Below, piece after piece: positions 7,429-16,198 of a stretch of 64,000 bases of DNA. Both the position numbers and the translations under genes were made by a program. Each line of letters starts with the position of its first letter. The stretch's first letter is position 1. This stretch comes from CAVTWY01 sp963738575. GTDB lineage: Bacteria; Pseudomonadota; Gammaproteobacteria; Burkholderiales; Burkholderiaceae_C. The notes below the pieces were generated by a model. That model ran no database searches. It saw only the letters and a program-made list of their open reading frames with translations, and was not told the DNA's origin. The stretch is from the NCBI GenBank assembly GCA_963738575.1, contig CAVTWY010000002.1, positions 1,588,504-1,652,503 of the forward strand. The letters run 5' to 3'.

Positions 7429-9972
7429 TCAAACATCAGCCGCTCGCCTCAGCGTCTCAACCACAGGGCGCTGAAGCACCTGACGCAAGCCCCACCAACC
7501 TGCTGCCAAGGCCAGTGCAGCCCCTGAGGCACTGCCGACCAACACCACCCAAGGCGAGGCTGTCCAGTCAAACTCAAACACGTACTTGGCCAGCGCCCAC
7601 CCGACAACAATGGCGGCCAATGACGCCAAGGCACCCGCCAGCGCGCCCACCCCCAGCAGCTCGGCACGCTGCACGTTGGACAGCAGGCTGCGCGCCGCGC
7701 CCATCGCGCGCATCACCGCAAACTCGCGCGCCCGCGACTCACGCGTGGCCGCCACGGCGGAAAAGAGCACCACCAACCCAGCCGCAAGCGCAAAGGCAAA
7801 CAACACCTCCACCGCGCGGATCACTTGGTCCAACACGCGCTGCACTTCGGCAATGGTGGCCGACACATCGATGTTGGTGATGTTGGGAAACTCGCGCGAC
7901 AGCCGGTTGTCGAACGTCGCATCTGCTTTAGGCGCTTTAAACGCAGTGACGGTGGTCGACGGCAGCTCGGGCATGGATGCACGAGGGAACATCACAAAAA
8001 AGTTAACACGCATCGAGCCCCAATCCACCTTTCGAAAACTGGTGATGCGGCCTTCCGCCATTTGGCCAGCCACGTCAAAACGCAGGCGGTCACCCATCTT
8101 GAGCCCAAGTGTGGTGGCCAAGCCTTCTTCGACGCTTAGCGCGTCGGCCTCGTCGGCCTGCCATTGCCCCGAAGCCACCGTGTTGTGGGCTGGCAGTTTG
8201 GCGTCGTGGCTGAGATTGAACTCGCGGTCCACCAGGCGGCGGGCACGATCATTGGCATAGCTCTCAGGCGCCACGGCCGTTCCGTTGACAGCCACCAGAC
8301 GCCCTCGAATCATCGGGTACCAATCAAATTGCTTCACACCAGCGGCTTGCAGCGACTGCTTGAACGCATCCCCTTGTTCTGGCTGGATGTTGATCACGAA
8401 GCGATTGGGTGCGTCGGGTGGGGTCGCTGCACGCCAACTGGCGATCAAGTCGGTGCGCAGCAGCACCAACAGCACCAACGCCAAGAGCCCCACGCTTAGC
8501 GCCGTGACCTGCAACACGGCAAACGCTGGACGCGAGGCGATTTGGCGGGTGGCCAACAGCAACCAGCGCGGCGCATTGAACGCCGGCACCACACGCCCCA
8601 ACGCCACCACTGCCAACCACGCGCACAGCGAAAAAACCGCCACCGCCACGGCAAAACCACCCACTGCAATGCCACCCAACTTGACGTCGCGCGCCACGGC
8701 AAAAAGCAACGCTGCAAAGCCTACCGTGCCAGCCACCAGCACCAACCAGGACGCAGCGCGCAACTGGCCCATGTCACGACGCAAAACCCGCAGAGGCGGC
8801 ACGCTGGCCAGCTGCAGCACTGGGGGCAAGCCAAAGCCCGCCATCAACGTCATACCAACGCCGGCACCAAACAGGGCGGGCCAAGCACGAGGCATCGGCA
8901 GCTGCGCATTGATCAAGCTGCCCAACATGGCCACGAACCCGTAGTGCACCGCAAACCCGATGGCCAACCCCAGGGCACTGGCGGCCAGCCCAATCAATCC
9001 AAACTCAATCACGTACGACCATGCGATGGTGCGCTGGGGCGCCCCCAGCACCCGCAGCATGGCGGCGTCGTCAAGGTGGCGCGACGAAAAGTCACGTGAG
9101 GCAATCGCCACCGCCACGGCAGCCAACAGGGCAGACAGCAAGGCCACCAAATTCAAGAACTGCCCGGCGCGGTCCAACGTTTGCGTCATCTCGGGACGCC
9201 CCGCGTCCAGGGCCTCGACGCGCAATCCTCGGATGGTTTGCGACTTGGCGTAGGCCTCGACGGCCTGCACAAACGAGCGCACTGCAGCGTCGTCACCGCG
9301 AGGTGACGCTGCCACCAAGCGGTAGGTGACACGGCTCGCAGGTTGCACAAGCCCCGTGGCCTCGAGATCGGACATGCGCAGCATGACACGCGGCGAGAAC
9401 GTCGAAAAGCCAGCGCCTCGATCGGGTTCAGTCACGATGACTTTGGTGATGCGCAGGCTGGCGTCACCCAGCAGCAGGTTGTCACCAAGCGTCAACTGAA
9501 GGGCGGGTAGCAGCGCAGCGTCAACCCACACCGTGCCCGGCTCGGGGATGCCGGGGGCTTCCTGCACCGATGCGTCCGCAGCGTCAGACGATTTGACCCG
9601 CAAGCGACCACGCAACGGGTACCCGTCGCTCACGGCTTTGACCGCAGCCAGTCGCGTTGCACCCCCTTGTGCCTCGCTGGCGCGCGCCATGCTTGGAAAC
9701 GTCACGGTGGTGGAGGTTTTAAGCGCGGCCTTGTCTGCAAGTGCTTGCAATGCCGCCGGCGCGGGTTGATCGCTGGCCACAACGGCGTCTCCGCCAATCA
9801 ACGAGCGTGCATCCCGTGCCAGACCAACCTGAAGTCGGTCGGCAAAAAACCCCACGGCACTCAGCGCGGCCACAGCCAACGACACCGCCACCAGCAACAA
9901 GCGCAACTCGCCTGCCCGCCAGTCGCGCACCAACTGGCGCAGTGCCAGGCCCCAAACGGATCCTTGATTCAT
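7429..9972 (-). CDS. FtsX-like ABC transporter permease (YbbP type)
   Basis: 847-residue membrane protein with the architecture of YbbP-type permeases. An N-terminal helix is followed by a large periplasmic domain, then a first FtsX core near residues 270-400 (LNLVALLSALLAAVAVAIAS). A second set of helices and periplasmic domain come next, and a C-terminal FtsX core (EFAVMRAMGAARSLL near residue 770) ends it. Such permeases normally pair with a LolD/YbbA-like ATPase and have been linked to lipoprotein or membrane-lipid handling. No ATPase gene is adjacent. The start at 9972 (MNQGSVWGLALRQL) begins the amphipathic N-terminal segment; an upstream in-frame ATG adds 27 atypical residues. It is divergent from the dioxygenase gene. 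Confidence 0.85.
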   Translation of the reverse strand: MNQGSVWGLALRQLVRDWRAGELRLLLVAVSLAVAALSAVGFFADRLQVGLARDARSLIGGDAVVASDQPAPAALQALADKAALKTSTTVTFPSMARASEAQGGATRLAAVKAVSDGYPLRGRLRVKSSDAADASVQEAPGIPEPGTVWVDAALLPALQLTLGDNLLLGDASLRITKVIVTEPDRGAGFSTFSPRVMLRMSDLEATGLVQPASRVTYRLVAASPRGDDAAVRSFVQAVEAYAKSQTIRGLRVEALDAGRPEMTQTLDRAGQFLNLVALLSALLAAVAVAIASRDFSSRHLDDAAMLRVLGAPQRTIAWSYVIEFGLIGLAASALGLAIGFAVHYGFVAMLGSLINAQLPMPRAWPALFGAGVGMTLMAGFGLPPVLQLASVPPLRVLRRDMGQLRAASWLVLVAGTVGFAALLFAVARDVKLGGIAVGGFAVAVAVFSLCAWLAVVALGRVVPAFNAPRWLLLATRQIASRPAFAVLQVTALSVGLLALVLLVLLRTDLIASWRAATPPDAPNRFVINIQPEQGDAFKQSLQAAGVKQFDWYPMIRGRLVAVNGTAVAPESYANDRARRLVDREFNLSHDAKLPAHNTVASGQWQADEADALSVEEGLATTLGLKMGDRLRFDVAGQMAEGRITSFRKVDWGSMRVNFFVMFPRASMPELPSTTVTAFKAPKADATFDNRLSREFPNITNIDVSATIAEVQRVLDQVIRAVEVLFAFALAAGLVVLFSAVAATRESRAREFAVMRAMGAARSLLSNVQRAELLGVGALAGALASLAAIVVGWALAKYVFEFDWTASPWVVLVGSASGAALALAAGWWGLRQVLQRPVVETLRRAADV

Positions 9973-10061
9973 GGGCTCAACCCTACACCATCGACCCAGT
10001 CGAACGTGGTGTGCGACCGATTTGAACCTGCGCAAGCCGGTTTTTGCGTCCAATCCATCTT

Positions 10062-10916
10062 ATGACGACCACGCTACCCTCCCTCTTTTTGTCGCACGGC
10101 TCACCCATGACGGCCCTGGAACCAGGAGACGCAGGCGCGTTCATGCGGCGTCTGGGTCCGGCCATCGACGCCGCCTTTGGTCGCCCGAAAGCCATCGTCA
10201 TGGTGTCGGCGCACACCATGACGCGCGAACCCGTGGTGCTGGCAGCAGCCCAGCACCCCACCATTCACGACTTTGGTGGCTTTGACCCCAAGCTGCAAAC
10301 GTTGCGCTACGACGCCCCGGGTGACCCCCCGCTGGCCAAACACGTGCTGCAACTCCTGATCAACGCGGGCCTACCGGGACACATGGTTGCTGAGGGCGGC
10401 CTCGACCATGGCATCTGGACGGTGCTGCGCTACGTTTACCCAGAAACCAACATCCCTGTGGTGCCATTGGCTTGGGTGCCAACCTGGGCAGCGGCACGCC
10501 AGTTTGAACTGGGGGAGGCACTGGCGCCGCTGCGTCGCGAGGGTGTGTTGTTGATCGGAAGTGGAAGCATCACGCACAACTTGCGCTTGTTCATGGGCAA
10601 CCAGTTTTTGCTTGAGTCACCTGAAGTCCCCGAGAGTTTGGCGTTTCGCGAGTGGTTTGCCAGCACTTCAGCGCAAAGCGATTGGGATGCACTGTTGGAC
10701 TACCGGCACCGCGCGCCCCACGCGGTGGCCATGCACCCTACCGACGAGCATTTACTGCCGTGGCACGTCGCCGCTGGCGCGGCGGGGCGCATCGCGCCAC
10801 CCCTGCGCTTGCACAGCGGCGCCGCCTACGGGTGCATTGGCATGGACGCTTACGCCTTTGGTCCAGAAGCGCAGTTGTTGCGGCAAACCTTGGCGGCTTC
10901 AGCACCAAACACTTAA
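10062..10916 (+). CDS. LigB-type class III extradiol dioxygenase (4,5-DOPA dioxygenase family)
   Basis: 284-residue protein of the LigB/DODA superfamily, close to YgiD. It opens with LPSLFLSHGSPM. Candidate metal-binding residues are the histidines in SHGSP and VSAHT, the His in GGLDHGIWTVL, and a later His in DEHLLPWHVA. Family members open aromatic rings next to two hydroxyl groups using a non-heme metal; the natural substrate of this paralogue group is uncertain. It stands alone on the plus strand between two leftward genes. The start is taken at 10062; an ATG six codons upstream is also in frame. Confidence 0.87.
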   Translation: MTTTLPSLFLSHGSPMTALEPGDAGAFMRRLGPAIDAAFGRPKAIVMVSAHTMTREPVVLAAAQHPTIHDFGGFDPKLQTLRYDAPGDPPLAKHVLQLLINAGLPGHMVAEGGLDHGIWTVLRYVYPETNIPVVPLAWVPTWAAARQFELGEALAPLRREGVLLIGSGSITHNLRLFMGNQFLLESPEVPESLAFREWFASTSAQSDWDALLDYRHRAPHAVAMHPTDEHLLPWHVAAGAAGRIAPPLRLHSGAAYGCIGMDAYAFGPEAQLLRQTLAASAPNT

Positions 10917-10934
10917 GCGCTGCGCGCTGCCGAC

Positions 10935-12530
10935 TCAGGGAACAGTCACCCAACGCAAGTCCAACACGTCGTTGGGTGCATGCGTGACTTGCACGCCGCG
11001 TTTCATCACCCAGTTGTGATGCCGGCGGTACAGCGGCACCAGCGGCAGGTCATCTTGCAGGATGCCAAGCACATCGCCCACCATGGCGCGGCGCTTGTCG
11101 ATGTTGGGCTCCACGCGCATGCCATCAATCAATGCGTCGAGCTTGGCGTTGCTGTAGCGCCCCGCATTGAAGGCGCCGCCACTTTGGCCATCGTGTGTTC
11201 GAACGATCGAGTGAAACACGTTCCACGCATCGGTGCCGGGGGACCAACCAAATTCAAGCAAGCTGCCAGTGGCCTGGGTCAATTTAGGGAAGAAAAGCGA
11301 GCTCGGTGACGGCTGAAAACCAGCCCGAATGCCCACTTTTTCGAGCATTGCAGCGGCGGCCTGGCACACCGCCGCCCGAAACGCGACGTTGACACAATCC
11401 ATTTGCACGCTGAAGCCATCGGCGTACCCCGCCTCTTTGAGCAGGGCTTTGGCGGCCATGGGGTCATGCGCAGGGCGCTTGTCGAACGAGGCGACATGGC
11501 CATCCACCAACGGCGAAATGAACGAACCCGTCGGCGTTCCCTGGCCGCGAAGCACTTGCTTGGCGATCAAGTCCACATCGATGGCCAACTGCACCGCGCG
11601 GCGCACACGCACGTCTTTGAAGGGGTTGCGCCCTTTCACGTCACTGCCTTGCAATTCATGGCGGTGCTGGTCAAACGCCAAGTACTGCGTGCCAATGTCA
11701 GAGGTTTCACTGACCACCAGCGCCGTGTCACGCTTCAAGCGCGGCAAATCCTGAAACGGCGGATCAAAAACGAAATCAACCTGGTTGGATGCCAAAGCAG
11801 CCAGGCGCGTGGCGTCCGACTGAATCACCACGAAGCTCACCTCGTCCACATTGCTCGTGGCTGCACGCGAGCCATGGCCCCACCAAGCACGGTGCGCCTT
11901 CAGCGTGGTGCGCACATCAGCCTCGTAGCGCACCAACATGAAGGGGCCGGTGCCATTGGCGTTGCGCACGGCGTGGGTTTCTTGCTTGCCGTTGTAATCT
12001 TGGGGTCTGCCAACGCCATGCTTGTCGGCCCATGCTTTGCTCATCATGCCCACCAACCACAGCTTCTCGGGCAGCACGGCGTCGGGCGCCGACGTCAGCA
12101 CATCGATGGTGTTGGCGTTGATCTTTCGCGCACCCGTGATGCCGCGCATCTGGTTGGCACGTTGCGACGTTTTCTCAAGTGCCCGACCCATCGAGAACAC
12201 AGCGTCGTCGGCGGTGAACAGCGTGCCATCATGAAAGCGTACCCCTTCACGCAGTTGAAACCGCCAGGTGGTTGCATCCACCATGCTCCATGACGTGGCC
12301 AACGCCGGCTCGAGCTTGAAGGTGCGGTCGCGTGTCACCAGCCCTTCGTAGATCTGCGACGCCAAACGCGTGTGGTACAGCAACGCCAGCGCGTGCGGGT
12401 CCATGGTCTGCGGGTCAAAAGCGCTGGCCACCCGAAGGACTTTGCCTTGGGGCTGCGCATGGGCTGCCGTTGTTGCACAAAGGATGGCAACGCTCAGTGC
12501 TTGAATCAGCCTTGCAAGGCACGCGCGCAT
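10935..12530 (-). CDS. ABC transporter substrate-binding protein, family 5 (peptide/nickel type)
   Basis: 531-residue periplasmic binding protein of the SBP_bac_5 family. It starts with a signal peptide ending TTAAHAQ. The family core follows (FDPQTMDPHALA; IYEGLVTRD; WRFQLREGVRFHDGTLFTADD, split here across several segments). Members bring oligopeptides, dipeptides, nickel or other ligands to an inner membrane permease. No DppB/C/D/F-like genes are next to it, so it is an orphan component here. AAAGGAGAC ahead of the ATG at 12530 decides the start. It lies 40 bases downstream of the BMP-family gene on the same strand. Confidence 0.88.
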   Translation of the reverse strand: MRACLARLIQALSVAILCATTAAHAQPQGKVLRVASAFDPQTMDPHALALLYHTRLASQIYEGLVTRDRTFKLEPALATSWSMVDATTWRFQLREGVRFHDGTLFTADDAVFSMGRALEKTSQRANQMRGITGARKINANTIDVLTSAPDAVLPEKLWLVGMMSKAWADKHGVGRPQDYNGKQETHAVRNANGTGPFMLVRYEADVRTTLKAHRAWWGHGSRAATSNVDEVSFVVIQSDATRLAALASNQVDFVFDPPFQDLPRLKRDTALVVSETSDIGTQYLAFDQHRHELQGSDVKGRNPFKDVRVRRAVQLAIDVDLIAKQVLRGQGTPTGSFISPLVDGHVASFDKRPAHDPMAAKALLKEAGYADGFSVQMDCVNVAFRAAVCQAAAAMLEKVGIRAGFQPSPSSLFFPKLTQATGSLLEFGWSPGTDAWNVFHSIVRTHDGQSGGAFNAGRYSNAKLDALIDGMRVEPNIDKRRAMVGDVLGILQDDLPLVPLYRRHHNWVMKRGVQVTHAPNDVLDLRWVTVP

Positions 12531-12570
12531 GAGGTCTCCTTTTGCTGGGTGATACGACGCCAGGGTCTGT

Positions 12571-13716
12571 CTATTTGTTCGGTGTTGGCAAGGTCCCGAC
12601 CACACCCTGAACAAACCAATCCATGGTGGCGATGGCTTGGTCTGCCATGACGGTCCCAGCAGGCTGACGCTCGCGACCTGCCTGGTCGACCAAGCGACCA
12701 AAAAACGGGCCGTCTCGTCCTGCCATCAACGCTGCCTGCCGCGTTTGCACGTCGCGTCGGACGGCTGCAGGCAGCGATGGGTCTATCGCATCGAGGCGCA
12801 CCATGCCGTCTTTCATGCCGCCCCAGGTCTGCCGAGGCGCCCAGTTGTTGTTCAGCACGGATTGCGCCAATTGCGTGTAATGGCCGCTCCAGTCGGCAAC
12901 GATGGCGGCCAGTTGCGCCGTGGGGGCATGGGACCGCATGTCGCTTTGGTAGCCCACCAAACGAACACCACGCGCCTGCGCCACCTGGGGCACTGCAGGC
13001 GAGCCGCTGTGGTTCGTCAAGACGTCGGCGCCAGCATTCACCAGCGCTTGCGCCGCATCCCGTTCACGCGCCGGGTCAAACCACGTGTTGAGCCAAAGCA
13101 CCCGCACTTCGCCTTGGGGGTTGGCGGCGCGCAGGCCCAGCGTGAACGCGTTGATGCCTTGAATGACTTCGGGCACCGGAAAACCCGCAACGTACCCTGC
13201 AACACCGTTGGCACTGCTGCGGCCAGCCAAATAACCCGCAAGCCAGCGTGCCTCGTAAAACCGCGCGTTGTAGGTGGCCAAGTTCTTGGCCACTTTGTTG
13301 CCCCCAGCGTGCTCAATCACCACGTTAGGGTGATCGGCGGCCACCCGCAGTGCGGGCTCCAAGTAACCAAAGCTGGTGGCCACGATCACCCGAGCGCCTT
13401 GAGCCACCATGTCACGCATCACCCGCTCACTGTCGGCGCCCTCGGGCACAGCCTCTACGAAGCGGGTGGAAACCTTGTCACCCAGGGCGCGCGCCATGGC
13501 CATTCGGGCGCGGTCGTGTTCAAACGTCCAGCCACTTTGCCCGACAGGGCTGACGTAAACGAAGCCCATGTCGAGCGGCGGTGCAGCATGGGCTGGCGCG
13601 GCAAACAACCCCGTGCTGAGCACGATGGACTTGAGCACGCACAAACCCGTGTTGCACCGCGCAGTGGCGCGCAAGTCCACCCTTCGTCGCACCCAAGAAA
13701 AGCTACGTTCAATCAA
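12571..13716 (-). CDS. BMP family ABC transporter substrate-binding protein
   Basis: 381-residue exported protein of the Bmp/Med family (PnrA-like). A signal segment (LSTGLFAAPAHA) leads into FVYVSPVGQSGWTFEHD, the usual first strand of the family. Further family segments are VIVATSFGYLEPAL, GYVAGFPVPEVIQGINAFTL and NHSGSPAVPQVAQ. Relatives bind purine nucleosides or related ligands. No permease or ATPase genes accompany it. With the next gene it forms a two-gene leftward unit of lone binding proteins. Confidence 0.85.
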   Translation of the reverse strand: MIERSFSWVRRRVDLRATARCNTGLCVLKSIVLSTGLFAAPAHAAPPLDMGFVYVSPVGQSGWTFEHDRARMAMARALGDKVSTRFVEAVPEGADSERVMRDMVAQGARVIVATSFGYLEPALRVAADHPNVVIEHAGGNKVAKNLATYNARFYEARWLAGYLAGRSSANGVAGYVAGFPVPEVIQGINAFTLGLRAANPQGEVRVLWLNTWFDPARERDAAQALVNAGADVLTNHSGSPAVPQVAQARGVRLVGYQSDMRSHAPTAQLAAIVADWSGHYTQLAQSVLNNNWAPRQTWGGMKDGMVRLDAIDPSLPAAVRRDVQTRQAALMAGRDGPFFGRLVDQAGRERQPAGTVMADQAIATMDWFVQGVVGTLPTPNK

Positions 13717-13842
13717 TTCCCGAACCCCCAGCCACTTTCAATGGCATCCATTGTCACGGCAAATGGGGGCCTCGTTTTGCGCCAAGTTTGCGCGCGGCCT
13801 CCGGTGGCACGGGCACGACCGGCCACAGCGCTTAACGGGCTG

Positions 13843-14721
13843 TTAACGCTTGGCGGTTGATGGGCCAGCAAACCCGTGCTCAACCACCCATGCCGCAACT
13901 CGCTCAACGTCTTGGCAGTGCGACATTTTGCCAAGCAGTGATTTTTTCAAGAAAGGGTGCCCTGCATCAAGCAGCTCAAAGGCGCGACTCAACGTAGCGT
14001 CACCTCCGACTTGGTCAATTTTTGAGTAGAGGAACGACCCGACAGACATCGACTGCGCCGCCACACGCGCCAGTGGCACTTCTTGACGCGCCACAACGTG
14101 GTCACTCCAGTTGTAGCAAAAGCGCTCCGACAAGATGCTGGCTAGCGCGTTCAATCGCTGTGGCGTCACGTCTTTCAGTATCCACGCATAACTCTGAATG
14201 TGGTTTTCATCGCCATTGAGCGCCGTCAATCCCGTGAGATCCCAAGCAGCTTCGAGCAAAAACGGTCGCAGGTCCACCACCGGACCCCAAACGGAGTCGT
14301 TCAATACAAACGCGGTGGAGCCAGGCGCATGGGCAGCAATGTCAAGCAACCCCAGGGTGTACCCAGAAATGTCATAGCCAGCCAGCGCCTTCCAATGCAA
14401 ACCGTCCGCCAGCTGATGCAACTCCTTGGGCACCAGGTTGGGTTCGGGGGCAGCACAAACCACATGCACACACAGACCCATGTCCTTGATGTTGCGAAGG
14501 GCCAGGCGTTGACCCTGACTGAGCGCACCCCTGGGCGCGTACAAAAAGTAAACGATCCAAGGCGCTAGACCACTCGGCTTACGCAACAACGCGTGTTGCG
14601 GAAAGTGGGCTTTCGAGCGCCAGGCACGGGCTCGCTCCCAGCGGACCTGCCAAGACGATGCGCTCGGCTGGAAGTTCCAGTGGTTGGTGAAATCCGGAAT
14701 CAGGCGATAGACCATGGGCAC
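13843..14721 (-). CDS. RgpF-like rhamnan synthesis/polysaccharide protein
   Basis: 292-residue protein resembling the RgpF (rhamnan synthesis F) family. The typical block FVLNDSVWGP (near residue 145) is followed by DLTGLTALNGDENHIQSYA and then a lysine-containing strand. RgpF-type proteins act in making rhamnose-rich or other cell-surface glycans and are probably glycosyltransferases. It is the last gene of the leftward exopolysaccharide cluster and the only candidate glycan-building enzyme in it. The start is uncertain between 14721 and the ATG two codons later. Confidence 0.65.
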   Translation of the reverse strand: MPMVYRLIPDFTNHWNFQPSASSWQVRWERARAWRSKAHFPQHALLRKPSGLAPWIVYFLYAPRGALSQGQRLALRNIKDMGLCVHVVCAAPEPNLVPKELHQLADGLHWKALAGYDISGYTLGLLDIAAHAPGSTAFVLNDSVWGPVVDLRPFLLEAAWDLTGLTALNGDENHIQSYAWILKDVTPQRLNALASILSERFCYNWSDHVVARQEVPLARVAAQSMSVGSFLYSKIDQVGGDATLSRAFELLDAGHPFLKKSLLGKMSHCQDVERVAAWVVEHGFAGPSTAKR

Positions 14722-14767
14722 GGCAGGTCAGCGAGGCAAACAATCCGTTGCCCCGGTTTATGGATTG

Positions 14768-16153
14768 TCAGGGGGTCCACCCCAAGACGCGAGACACGGC
14801 CCAGGCAACGATCCATCCCAGCGCGTAACCCAGGGGCCAAAACAACAACAGTTGAGCCTCGCGCCGCAAACTCAGCAACCCATGACGGTGATCCAAATAC
14901 AAGAAGACCGGCACGGTAACTGCCAAGTGAAGTGCAATGGCCCAGTAAACGCCTTGGATGCCAAAAAAGTGATGCGCCGCCGGCAACAGTGCAAACAATG
15001 CCACCAGTTTCACGAAGCTGACAATTGTCAAATACTTGGTGTGTCCTAGCGCCATGTAGGCACTGCCCGCAATCGAATAGCGGGTGAACAACAGGCCAAA
15101 CGCCAGCGTCTTGAGAATGCCGCCCGCACCATGGTACCGATCGTCGTACAAAACCCTGATGATCGTCTCGCCCGTAGCGACCATGAACCCCGATGCAGCC
15201 ACGATGGCCGCGTCCGTGCGCATCCGCAACTTCCAGTAAACCTGACGCAATCGTGCCGGATCTGACCGCACCACCTCACTGAAAGCCGGCGTTGCAACGG
15301 CACTGAACAAGCGCCATGCAACGGTATCGACCGCCTGCGCCAATGTCAGTGCGATGTGATAGAGCGCCAGCTGAGATTGCGTGGACCACGCACCCAGCAA
15401 CAGGCGGTCCCCGTTGAGCGCAAGCACATGCATGGCAGATGATGCAATGATCCAACGCCCAAATCGAAAGATCTCAAGGGCGTACTCCCGATGGAGGCGA
15501 AACTTGACCTTGCGGCCTTTGAGCCACCAATGGCTCAAAGCAACGTAAGCAATTTCGCCAACGTACGTTCCAAACACGAGTGGCCAAACAGACTTCGAAA
15601 ACGCCGCCATGATGATCATGGACACGACTTGGATCGCCAAGCCAATGAACGTAATCAGCGCCACAGGTTTTTGGTCCAACGCACGCTCGGCAAGGAACAT
15701 GTTGGACGACGCGCACCCATGAATCACTGCGGTGAATGTCGCCACCACAATCACCAAAGGCAGTTCGGGCGCCGCGTAAACCGACATGGGTGCAAACGAG
15801 CCACGTTTTTGCATCCAAAGAATGACCCCTGCAACGGCGCTGCAGGCGACCCAAATCGCCAAGCCTCGCAAGATTGACATGGCCCACGCTGTGTCGAGCA
15901 TGTCGGGATGACTGCCACGCTCGCTTTGCACCACCGTTTGCTGGACGCCAATGTCAGCCAGCAAACCCACTACCACCATGATGACAGCCATCAGGGCCAT
16001 GAGCCCAAACAGATCTGGCGCAAGCATGCGCGTCAAAACAAGGCTGGAGCCCAAGCGCAGAAACTGCGCACCCATGTGTCCCAACACCGACCAGCTACCA
16101 GCCTTGAGAACCCTGTCGCGAAACGAACGTGGAGCCTGCGCGCTGGGTGTCAT
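14768..16153 (-). CDS. Polysaccharide flippase (Wzx/PST family)
   Basis: 461-residue protein with about a dozen hydrophobic helices. The typical start of the polysaccharide transport family is present (VLKAGSWSVLGHMGAQFLRL, then LTRMLAPDLFGLMALM). It would move lipid-linked repeat units across the inner membrane for polymerisation. It lies between the O-antigen ligase-like gene and the RgpF-like gene in the same orientation. The start at 16153 is chosen over an ATG five codons upstream because it opens the usual short cytoplasmic leader. Confidence 0.85.
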   Translation of the reverse strand: MTPSAQAPRSFRDRVLKAGSWSVLGHMGAQFLRLGSSLVLTRMLAPDLFGLMALMAVIMVVVGLLADIGVQQTVVQSERGSHPDMLDTAWAMSILRGLAIWVACSAVAGVILWMQKRGSFAPMSVYAAPELPLVIVVATFTAVIHGCASSNMFLAERALDQKPVALITFIGLAIQVVSMIIMAAFSKSVWPLVFGTYVGEIAYVALSHWWLKGRKVKFRLHREYALEIFRFGRWIIASSAMHVLALNGDRLLLGAWSTQSQLALYHIALTLAQAVDTVAWRLFSAVATPAFSEVVRSDPARLRQVYWKLRMRTDAAIVAASGFMVATGETIIRVLYDDRYHGAGGILKTLAFGLLFTRYSIAGSAYMALGHTKYLTIVSFVKLVALFALLPAAHHFFGIQGVYWAIALHLAVTVPVFLYLDHRHGLLSLRREAQLLLFWPLGYALGWIVAWAVSRVLGWTP

Positions 16154-16198
16154 GGGTTGACGCCACAAGATGCGCAGAAACAGTTGAAGTGCCGCACG

